Positions 50,401 to 60,700 of a stretch of 64,000 nt of DNA are shown here, piece by piece; position 1 is the first letter of the stretch, and each line of letters starts with the position of its first letter. The translations under genes were made by a program, and so were the position numbers. Under the pieces are notes generated by a model. That model was not told where the DNA came from, did not search any database, and saw only the letters and a program-made list of their open reading frames with translations. Source of the stretch: DATAUD01 sp036268455 (lineage in GTDB: Bacteria > Verrucomicrobiota > Verrucomicrobiia > Limisphaerales > Palsa-1400); the NCBI GenBank assembly GCA_036268455.1, contig DATAUD010000102.1:1-64000 (forward strand). The letters are read 5' to 3'.

Positions 50401-51712
50401 AATGTATGTGATTTCGCCCTTCAGCGGCGCCAGCGCGGCGGCGCAGCAAGCGTGGCTGTCGAATTGCGGGCCGGCGAACGTGGTGGGGACCAACAGCTTC
50501 CAGACCATTATGTTGTCAGTGACCGGGTCGGGGAGTATCGGGCCCGAACTGACCGCAAAGCAATTGGCGCTGGGCAGCGCGGAAGCTTTGACGGCAACAC
50601 CAGCCTCGGGATGGGTGTTTAAAGATTGGACCGCGAGTGGCGTGCCGCCTGGCTCGGTGACATCATCGCCGGTAATGAAGTTCACGCTTCTGACCAACAC
50701 GGTCGTTACGGCGAATTTTATTCCCAACCCGTTCACGGCGCTGGCTGGAATATACAACGGGCTGTTTTATGATACGAACGCGGCATCGTCGAACACCGCT
50801 GGATTTTTCACGCTGACGCTTAGAGCCAGCGGGACATTCTCGGGGCGGTTGATGATCGGCCCGACAACGTACACTTTTTCATCGCAATTCCCGGGTTCTG
50901 GCTACCAGCAAGTTAAAGCCGTAAGCGGGAAGCAGTCTTTGACGGTGACATTGCAACTGGATTTGTCAGGCGCAAGCGGCCAGATCGTTGGAGATGTCAA
51001 CGGCGGATCGTGGGACTCGGCGCTTTCGGCTAATCTGACGCCGGCATGGACGGCAAAGAACCCGTCGCCCTACGCTGGCAATTACACCATGGCTATTATT
51101 CCGGGCGACACCAGCACTATGGGTGACAGTTACGGAGTGGTGAAGGTGAGCAAATTGGGAGCCGTTTCTGTGACGGGTAAGCTGGCGGATGGGGTGATTT
51201 TCAATCGAGCGACATCGATATCGACAAACGGGCAATTGCCGTTCTACACGTACGCCCCAGGCGGAAAAGACACAGTCATGGGGTGGGTTGATTTCAACGC
51301 CGCCGACAATCCCGCCGGGGAGTTTTCGGGGAATTATATCCTCTGGAGCAAGGCGCCGACCAAAGGCCGTTATTACGGAAGCGGATTTGAAAGCGTCAAT
51401 CAAATAATTGGGTCCATCTATGAGGCTCCGGCGAAGAATACACCGGCGCTGGACTTGGTTGGTCCGTACATCACCCTTAGCGGCGGCGGTCTTTCCGATA
51501 CTATCGCGAACGCCGTGCCATCGAAGAATAACTTGAGCTATGTCTCCGGCAGTATAACTTTGACGATCAACCCCTCCACTGGCGTGTTCAGTGGGAGAAT
51601 TGGGTTGGGTAAACCAGCAGTGTCCGGCGTGGTATTGCAGAAACAAAATAGCGCGCGCGGCTTTTTCCTTGGTACGAGTGAGAGCGGCGATGTTCTGTTG
51701 CAGGGCAACTAA
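47429..51712 (+). CDS. Large secreted protein with InlB-B-like repeat
   Basis: The 1427-residue protein has a signal peptide (MKGYLAAVILALGCGSPVFG after a short basic start). A long beta-rich region rich in Asn and Thr follows (residues about 30-1020). At about residues 1029-1098 there is an InlB B-repeat-like domain (LTATPASGWVFKDW and VVTANF). The last 330 residues form a repeated-looking module that begins AGIYNGLFYDTNAASSNTAG, with GTFSGRLMIG and a second GVFSGRIGLG near the end. The middle part contains NAS/NTT-rich strands such as LNNLTVAAGGAL-type turns seen in beta-helical surface proteins. It has no sorting tail (ends SGDVLLQGN). It is co-translated with the preceding gene. Function is unknown; an adhesin or surface-layer role is a guess. 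Confidence 0.65.
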   Translation: MKKDQTTMKGYLAAVILALGCGSPVFGAGGPASAYYQTQNTTNPPVVDATAFVNSATMEFSITANQVNEGDFFTGGAIQYATHDTLYTTNTASGQMICQTGFNFETITETTIHPESQFVNEGVITAVDIFGVPLFYEYNGGSAVLTPGTGIPVPSYLSVSATNIFNKGTMSVGADGAMKMVGRTLTNSSGALVAGDLTGNDLFDLTSLQETYDESVNGTLAFRYFVEPPSLNEVYWGATNGTLALNVYGNGIGRGDTPPQPITGRSSGTGFVTLPLNGDVVEEGTTNIILGNAAEYATYIYTYPQPNQLTNFYYDIVLVNTNFTDTNLSYQVRFSQFANIQPVETTPDPYAVEPIVQFSVPVFDVITGQETTNAVYLVDSGAALSNTTVALYTNTAWLSKYERPDYFALTIRTPAEWASAQPSNDVADVPNLPLLIYPGFTNTYESMSVPYASASYGVQIGWNPEQVDGTFPISADIFGGFNDIPGPTNQPGQIDLEAGQMDLNDSRIRAEGFVTLLASNLVNHPTTGVDWGQANGTLGSTNGNLVISNFFPTSFDRVRGDVFAWAANWENVGTNALSTNNYIFHVLIVDQSLRGSFKPTVRNLALTGKSSVTIYDPLTVINQSLFETPNLTIASTVELSQNASTVESANMPMLKNLTVAAGGALIADNTLDLGLNLNLGQTSPVKRKYSINSITNYGAIEAVSPLLQSQYFENDGVVFAEASAFIDADTMNFGEALTNQPNETLTEGDLTLSSRIVQVTNSFLTNGLEQGGTLTVYATGYFGDGESGAPSATSNLFNYWEVMNGFNMPLKPTGGDLYGTEIRTVSSNYNVSDHIWAGIDYGLNPDGSVNILGYTNNQVIGHLILDRQSSGATLRFTGAGTKNAMYVDFLELDDYSYSDYRNGLIIDPNMKIYFADANADPLKLMEVFPGRLIWASNYWGPNSTIALTNTNGVACLINSGWEPYLFGNYNPASYPQFPGSCPILGDSGALRMYVISPFSGASAAAQQAWLSNCGPANVVGTNSFQTIMLSVTGSGSIGPELTAKQLALGSAEALTATPASGWVFKDWTASGVPPGSVTSSPVMKFTLLTNTVVTANFIPNPFTALAGIYNGLFYDTNAASSNTAGFFTLTLRASGTFSGRLMIGPTTYTFSSQFPGSGYQQVKAVSGKQSLTVTLQLDLSGASGQIVGDVNGGSWDSALSANLTPAWTAKNPSPYAGNYTMAIIPGDTSTMGDSYGVVKVSKLGAVSVTGKLADGVIFNRATSISTNGQLPFYTYAPGGKDTVMGWVDFNAADNPAGEFSGNYILWSKAPTKGRYYGSGFESVNQIIGSIYEAPAKNTPALDLVGPYITLSGGGLSDTIANAVPSKNNLSYVSGSITLTINPSTGVFSGRIGLGKPAVSGVVLQKQNSARGFFLGTSESGDVLLQGN

Positions 51713-51746
51713 CAGAACGCGGCTAACTAAAAACTAAGTAGATTCT

Positions 51747-54700
51747 ATGTGTATTCGATTGAGCAAATTAATCCCGGTTGCCAGATTCTGCGCGGTGCTT
51801 GGGTCGGTTGCGGTATTGTGGGCCGGCTACGCGCCTAAGTGTGAGGCGCAAAATCCGCCGCCCAACGACAATTTGGCGCAAGCGCAGATCATCATAGGAG
51901 TCAGCGGGAGCGTATCGGGAACCAACCTCTTTGCGACGGCGCAAGCGGGAGAACCGGCGCCTGTTCCGCTTAATCCCGCTCAGTCCACAATATGGTATGT
52001 GTGGACGGCGCCGATCAGCTCGGTTTATGATTTCAATACGCGCAACAGCACGTACACCGGGGGCGCGCAACTCCAAACGGTTCTGGCGGTGTATAAATTG
52101 AAAACCGGAACCAACGTAGCCTTTACCAACTTGACGCAGGTGGCGTCGGATGAAATTGACCCGAGCGAGACCAACGCGCAGGGGGACGGAGTGCTGGCGA
52201 GCCGGGTGGATTTTACGGCGACGCTGGGGACCAAATATCTGATTCAAATCGACGGGGCTTTGGAGAACGGGGCCAATGCGCAGGGATTGATAACCTTGAA
52301 CTGGGGGCCGAGTCTCGTGGCTGGCGCGTTCGGGTTCTCGACGCCGAATTTTGTGGCGGGATGCCTGGACGACACCATCGCTTACGGCAATGTCAGTTGC
52401 CGAATATCAGATATTATTGCTGATGGCAGCACGGTTAACCCGAGCCTTCATAACGCGTGCGGGACGAACAATGTTCGCATCACGGTAACGCGAAGCGCGC
52501 CGGCGGTGGGGAGGAGCGAGGTCAACTTTAGCCTTGTCAGTGGGCTTTACACCAATATTTATGAGACGAATTACGTGTGGACCAACACGTTCACAACCAC
52601 GACGTACACGAATGGAGCGGTGGCTTTTACCAATACTTTTACAACCAACATTGCGTCGGTGAATCTTTTCGAGAATTACGTAAATGGAGGGCTGACTTAC
52701 ATGCCGCAAGACAACGATTATGTTGTCATGTATACGAATATTGGCGGAGCAATATATGCGGCGACCAATTATCCATCCATAGGCGGCCTCGGTTTGAATA
52801 ATGGATATATAGAGCCTTTCGAGGACGCGGCTTTGTTGTCCAACAACCCGCCGGTTTTGCCGGCTCGCGAATTGCCGGACTTTTTTACAAATTATCCCAA
52901 TGAATTTCAATTGAGTTGTCCGTTTCCAATTCCCGCCACGCCGCCCACTGTTAATTCCGATGGGAGCACGACGACCGTTGTTCAAACCGATGGGTGTTCC
53001 TTTAGCCCGCAGACGATTGTGGTTGTCCCCGCGGCGATCGAGGGGCTGCAGTTTACGGGATTGAACACAAACCTAACCTTTGATGATTTTCAGATGAGCC
53101 AGGATGTGTATGTGCAGGTGAATCCCCTCCTGGCTCAGGATCCCGAGGAGGCTGCTTTCGAGTTTCCCGGTCCCGAGGATCCCGGGTTTAGCACAGACCC
53201 AAATTATACCTATTTTGGGTTGAACTCGGTTATTTTATGCACGCTCAGTAACGCGGTTTTGGATCCGCTGGAAGACCCGGACATTGTCCCGCCGACGATT
53301 GCGGAAACCACTGCCAAGCTGAACGTGCTAAATATCGAAGGAAGTCCAATTCCGTTTTTCACGAACAACGCAGAGGTCGAAACAATCAATCTGGAGCGTG
53401 CGACGTTCCGTTGCAACAAGGACGTGGGAGTTGCGACGTTTTCCGTGCAGCGGTTTCCGCCTGGCATAGATGAGGGCACCATGGTGCATTACACGTTTAA
53501 CTCGGATGACGTCGCCGACGGCGTAGGAGTTCCCGCAATTGGAGTAAATAACAACAACCGATGGCCGAGCGTTGCGGATTCGGATTATGCCGTGCCGCAG
53601 ATCAACTCGAACCAGATCGCGTATGATTGGAGTTACCCGACGGACACAACCTGGACTGCGACGTATGGCACACTGCAATGGGCTGCAAACGACCGTACTC
53701 CAAAGACGATCAGTGTTCCGATCAATCACAACGGAGCTGTGGAGTTCGACTCAGACATTTATGTCACGATATTCCTAAATGCGCCGGATGAAATACTGGC
53801 CGCTGAGGATACGACGCCGGTGCCGATTGTAGTGGGAAATATAAACACAGCCAACTTAACGATTAACTACGACAACACGAGCCAGCTTGTGGAGCCGGGC
53901 GGTGCTGTGGACCGAACCTGGAATGTGGACGGGCAAAACGTGTCCGACCCCCCACAAAATCCTGTGCCTGGGGCTAACCAGCAGGTCAATGCGGTGGCGA
54001 TAGAGCCGGCCCTTGGGCTGCCGACCGATGGGATGGCGATCATCGGGGGAGATTTCACCTCGTTTGACTCGCACCCGGCCAGCTACGTTGTGCGGTTGCA
54101 AACAAACGGGTTAGTAGATAAGACATTCCTGGCCAGTCTCGGCGCCGCGGGTCTCAACGGACCGGTGAATGCGGTGGTAGTGGATTCGTTGGGAAATATC
54201 ATTATCGGGGGTAATTTCACATCGGTCGATGGAACCAATACCGATGCCAATCACCTTGCGCGTTTGACTCCGAGCGGTTCGCTGGACTTGAGTTTTTCCA
54301 CTGGCTTTGGATTTAACGGCGGGGTGGCGACGCTGGCGCTTGACGCGGAGGGAAGAATTCTGGTGGGAGGTTCATTCAGCGCGTTCAACACGACCAATTG
54401 CAATAACCTTGTGCGCCTGCTGCCGAATGGGGCGCTGGACACTTCATTTCTGCCGAGTTCCGGCAATTCGAGTTACGGCACGGACGGGGAAGTGACATCG
54501 CTGACAGTCGATTCGCTTGGAAACGTTGTGGTGGGAGGGCAGTTTGCGCACATCAACGGGACCAATTGGAATAACATCGCGCGGCTTTTGCCCAACGGCG
54601 CGTTGGACACGACGTTTAATCCGGGCACAGGCTCGGATAGCATCGTTTATGCGGTGGCGGTCCAGAATAACAACGACATTATCATGGGCGGCTCATTCCG

Positions 54701-57700
54701 AAACGTGAATGGGTTTAGCGCCAACTCGATAGCGCGGCTTAATGTGAATGGTTCGTTCGATACGAACTTTAACATTGGGACGGGTGCGAATGACGCGATT
54801 TACTCGCTTGTCGTGCAGCCCCAGGACCAGTGCATCCTTCTTGGTGGGCAATTCACCACGGTCAATTCGCTGCGCAGGGTTGGCATGGCCCGACTTCTGC
54901 CACAAGGATGGGTGGATACGAGTTTCATGGACACGGCGTACAATCAATATGCCGGGTTAATCAACAATTATTACAACACCAACGCGTATAATCCGAACGA
55001 TTATCCAAATCCTTACAACTATCATAACGCCGTCTTTGCGATGGGACTTCAGGCGGATACAAATATTGTTATCGGCGGGAGCTTCTTCCGAGTCGGCGGC
55101 GGCAATACGCGAGATGACATTCACACACATGTGAACGTGGCGCGGATTATTGGGCCGGGGACGGGCGGGGTGGAGAACGGGGGGATTGGAAATGACCCCG
55201 GGAATATTACGATGACGCAGAATCCCTATACGGTCGATGACACGGCGAACCAGCTCTATCTCACCTTGCAGCGGACCAATGGAAGCCTTGGGCCTGCCGT
55301 TGTAACGCTGGGAACCAATACGCTGCCACCGGGTCCCGGCGCGGCGACGCAATCCGATTTTGGATTGGGAACGTCGGTCGCGCTATTTAATGACATCTGG
55401 CAGATTTGGAATGAAGCGGGGTCTGCGTATGGATGGCGGCAGAGCGATGGGTTTTATGGGTTTAACAATAACATCCAGCCTGAAAACGACAACGGCGAAT
55501 CGAAGATGACCCTCGTAATCCACAACGATAAGGCGGCCATGAACAATCTGCTTGCGGGGTTGTCGCTCTTGAACCTCAATTCCACGAACATTCTTACCCT
55601 GGGCGGGGTGGAGATTCCGAGTTATCCGGCTTACGGACAGAACTCGTCACCGCTTGAAATTCTGGATGACAATCAGCAGGGAGGCACCTTTGGATTCAGC
55701 GCAACCAATTATTTGACGGTTAACACCGCGGGAACCGTGACGATAACGGTCCTGCGAACCAACGGTTCGGCGGGCGCGGTGACAATGGACTATGGCTTCC
55801 GAAATGGAGGGGGCGGCCCAGGTACTAATACGGCGGTAGGCGCGGCCAATTCCTCCGGCGATTACAATAACCTGACCCCGTTCAACCCGTTGAGATTTGC
55901 CGCGGGCGAGATGAGCAAAACGTTCACTGTGCCGATAACCGATCAGGCGACGATGCAGCCGGTCAAGGATTTCACGGTCTATCTTTACAACCTGACCAGC
56001 GATCCCAACAGCCCGGCGTATTTCGACACAAATGCCATTCCGCTGGTGCCGAGCACCACCATCGTGACGATTGTCGATGGCAACTTCCAGCCGGGACATT
56101 TGGAGTTTTCATCGCCGACTTACAGTGTGTTAAAGGGCGGGACGGCGACAGTTACGGTGGATCGTGTTGGCGGCGCTTTGGGACAATTGACGGTCGATTA
56201 CGGCACAGCCAACGGCACTGCGACAAGCGGCCTGAATTATACGGGCGCCAGCGGTCAGTTGACGTTTGCAAGTGAAAGCGTCACGCCGCAAACGTTCACG
56301 GTTTCGACATTGCAAGACAATGTGGTGGAAGGGGCAAAAACGGTGAATTTGAGTTTGTCTAATCCGCAACTCAAAGGCAGCCAACAGGGGAGTTTGACGA
56401 ACCAGCAGGTGTTGTCTTATCCAAGCAACGCGGTGCTGACGATCAATGACGTTGATTCCTACGGCACATTGAATTTCCTGGTTCCCAACTACAACATTTT
56501 GCAGAACGCCAACCAGGCGCTGGTCACTGTGACGCGCACCGGAGGGACGATTGGCACCGTGCAGGTGCAATACGCGACAACGGACGGCAACAACGCCAAG
56601 GCGCCAGACCAGCCTGCTTACGCAGGGACTAATTACGGGGCCGTCAGCGGAACATTGACGTTCTCGAACAGCGTTACGAGCCAAAGTTTTATCGTGCCTA
56701 TTTATTATACGCCGAATGAAACGAACGCCGCCAATCGGACCCTCAATTTAGTGCTGTTTAGCAGCAATCCTTCGTCCATCCTTAACCCATCGCCAGAGAC
56801 GGCGACGCTGACGATTCTGGATCCGCAATTGGTGCTGAATTCGGCAGGGGCTGTGGATCAAACAACATTGAATGGGACCGGCTTTAATAATTACGTCAGT
56901 TCGCTTTCGCTACAACCGGACGGGAGCCTTGTCGCCGGGGGTGACTTCACAATCTTTGATTCGTATGTGTATGATTATGTGGCCCGGTTGTTGCCGGATG
57001 GCGCCTACGATAACAGCTTTCTGCAGAGTCAAGCGGGGGCCAATAGCAACGTCTGGCAAGTTTTGAGCCAGGCGCCGAATCCCGGCCAGACCGACGGTTC
57101 GATAATGGCGGTGGGGGCTTTCTATCAGTTTGACCAGGTCAACCGGAATGGCATTGCGCGTTTGAACCTGGATGGGTCGTTGGATGAATCATTTAATCCT
57201 GGAGCCGGGGCGGACAGCACGGTGTTTAGCATCGCGGAACAATTCCTGCCAGGCGCGGCGACCAATCAATCGACAGTTCCTTATTACGTCATTGGCGGTA
57301 ATTTCGCGAATTTCGACGGCCTTCCCGCCGGCGGGGTGGCGCGGCTGATGTTAAACGGGGAAGTCGACCCCAATTTTAACCTCGGCGCGGGCGTGTCCGA
57401 CAGCAACGTCCCTGTGCACGTCGTGATGGTTCAGCCGAATAACCAGATCCTTGTCGGCGGCGATTTCGTATCGTTTAACAATGCGCCGCACCATCATCTG
57501 GTTCGATTGAATGTTGACGGGTCGCTTGATACTAGCTTCGCGCCGTTTGACGGAGTGAGTTCGGACATCAACGGTTCAGTTCGCGCGATTCAAGTGCAAC
57601 CGGACAGCCGGATCGTGATCGGAGGATTGTTTACGAGCATTGATGGGAAAAGCTACAATTACATAGCCCGTTTGAATACGGACGGATCGCTGGATACCAA

Positions 57701-60700
57701 TTTTAATGTGGGTGTTGGATGCAACAACAGCGTGCTGGCGCTGGCGCTGGACTCGCAGACGCGCATCCTGGTTGGCGGGGAATTCTCGGAGGCCAGCGGC
57801 GTTACCAGGAATGGCATCACGCGGCTCAATCCAGATGGAACTGTCGATCCAACGATTAATTTTGGATTTGGGGCCAATGGTTACGTTGACTCGATTGTTC
57901 TTCAAACGAACGATGAAATCGACGTTGGCGGCGGGTTCACAACGTTTAACAATATCGCCGAAAATAATTTCGCGCGTCTTTACGGCGGGGCCAATGCCGG
58001 GGACGGTTCAATCGAGTTTAGCCAGCCGATTTATGGCGCGCTGGAGTCCGGCACCAACGCCGAAATCACACTTCAGCGCATCGGTGGCGAGGGCACAACG
58101 GCCCAGCCCACGGTCAGCGCGGTGTTTTATACTTCCGACGGGACGGGGATCAATGGCGAGAATTACATTGGTGTGACCAATACCGTGGTCTTTCCATATG
58201 GCGAGACTTTCGAGACGGTCACGGTGCCGATCATCAACGGCGCGACAGTCGGTCCCGACGCAATTGTCAATCTCGACCTGACAAATGCGTTGTATGCGGG
58301 GATTGGGCCGACGGCCAGCGCGGAGTTGATTATCACCAACGTCAATACGGCCTTGGAATTCTCGGCCAACTCCTACCGCCAGTCGGCCGATGCGCCCAGC
58401 GGATCCGCTGCCATTCCGATTGTTTTAGCGGGCAACTCCAACAATTACACCTCCGTCACGGTGTACACCACCAACGGAGGCACGGCCGCGCCGGGCACCA
58501 ACTATATTGCCGTTACCAACACACTGTTCTTTTCTCCAGGCCAATTGACGAATTACTTCGTGATTCCGCTGATCAATTCGCCTTTGCAGTTTGGCGATCT
58601 CACGGTCAATCTGGGAATGAATAATCCTTCCAATGCCATAGTGGGTTCGCCCAGCAGCGCGGTGCTTACAATCGGCACCATCAATACCGGCCCCGGAGTG
58701 CTGGCTTTCTCGGCGACAAACTACGACTACAGTGAAGGGGCGACGAACGCGATCATCACCATCATCCGGACGAATGGCTCAAGTGGAAACGTATCGGCGA
58801 CTCTGATCACTTCCAACGGGCCTGGCCTATACCCGGGCATTGCCGGGGTTAATTACTCGAACGTTTACACAAACGTGACTTTTGCCGATGGCGAAACAAG
58901 CAAGAGCATCGATATTCCTGTAATTCAGCAGACGCTGGCCGGGCAGGATGTGACGGTTCTTTTGACTCTCACCAATGCCACGGGCGGAGCGACCATTGCT
59001 CCCCCCAACCAAGTGATTCTCACTATTCAGAACGATCTGGAGAATTTCAGCTTTGGCAGTTCGAGCTACTTTTTCAACGAAAACGCCGGAACGGTCTCCA
59101 TCCCGATTTACCGCAACGGCCCGACCAATACTCAAGTCTCGGTCTTTTATACCACTTATTCGCCTCCGGGCGCCAATGACACCAATGGTTACGCCGTGCC
59201 GAATGTGGATTACGTCCCGACTTCCGGCACACTTGTGTTCGGGCCGGGACAAACGTTCCAGACCATTCCCATTACGGTTCTTCAGGGGACCAACGTCAAC
59301 TTCGGCGTGGAAACCTTCCTGGTGAACCTCGAGAACCCCAGCTCTGGCGCGCAAATTGGCTCACCAGGCACCGCGCAGATTGGCATTATCAGCGACGTGA
59401 CGGGCTTCAACTTCCCCACCAACAGCTATTATGTCGCCGAAAACGGCAGCAATATCGTCATCACAGTCGATCGCATCAATGCGAACACTGGCGATGTCTC
59501 GGTCGAGTTTTGGGCCACCAATCTTCCCGGCGTCAACAACGCCATTAATGGCGTTGATTTCGTCGCCACGAATGGAACCCTCTTTTTCCAGGACGGCCAG
59601 GCCACCAACAGCTTTACCGTGCAAATTCTCAACCCGAACATTGTGGAGAACCCAAAGAACTTCAGTGTTTATTTGTCGCAGCCTTCCACTGACGCATCCC
59701 TGGTGCAGCCGACCAATGCGACCGTGTATATCACCAACGTCTTTTCAGGCGTAAGTTTTGGCGCTCCGCAATACACCGTGAGCGAATGCGGGGTCGAGGC
59801 GTCGATTTCCGTGATATTGACCGGCATCACCAACCAGACCGTCCAGGTGAGCTACAGCACGCAAGACGGTTCCGGCAAGGCGAACGTCAACTATGTTCCC
59901 ACGAGCGGGACGCTGACCTTCCAGCCCGGGCAGACCCAGACGAACTTTAACGTGCAGGTAATCAACAATCATCTCATCGGGCCGGATCACACCGTCCAGT
60001 TGAATTTGTCGGGCGCGGTGGGCGCCCAGTTGCTGAACCCGAGCACAGCGCAGTTGACGATTCAGGAATGCAACGGCTCCTACGTAGTTGCTTCGGGCAC
60101 GGCTTTTGTGACTGGCAGCATTCAGCCCAGCAGCGGCGCCATTTTCTCCAACGACACTGTTACGATCCTTTTTGGGTTGCGGGACATTGCCGGTGGAAAT
60201 ACAGCCAACCTCGTCGCCACGCTGCTGGCAACCAATGGTGTTACCAACGTGAGCGGACCTCAGGACTATGGCATGTTGATTCAACACGGGCCGACCAAGT
60301 CGGAGCCGTTCACCTTTACCGCCGTGGGCAGCAATGGACAGAATATTGTTGCGACACTGGCCTTGCAGGATGGGAGCGTCAATCTCGGCACAGCCGCCTT
60401 CGGGTTCACGATTGGCGGTTCGACGTTGTCTTACACCAACCCGGAACCTTTGACCTTTTATGGCGGAAGCCCTCCGCCGACACGCGCGACCAATTCGTTT
60501 GCTCCGGGATACGGCTATCCGTCGTTGATTGATGTTTCGGGCATAATCGGCGTCGTGACAAAAGTGACAGCCACGTTGACCAATTTCGGCCATACCTTCC
60601 CAAGTGACGTCAACGTCCTGCTCGAAGCTCCCCAAGGCCAGGATTCGATCCTTATGTCGCACTGCGGATCAGACGACAGCGTCCAGCACGTAACATTGAC

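Noticed and set aside
53890..57990. Repeated DNA in the giant gene considered as recent tandem duplication
   Set aside because: Repeats are conserved at protein level only; DNA copies are divergent.
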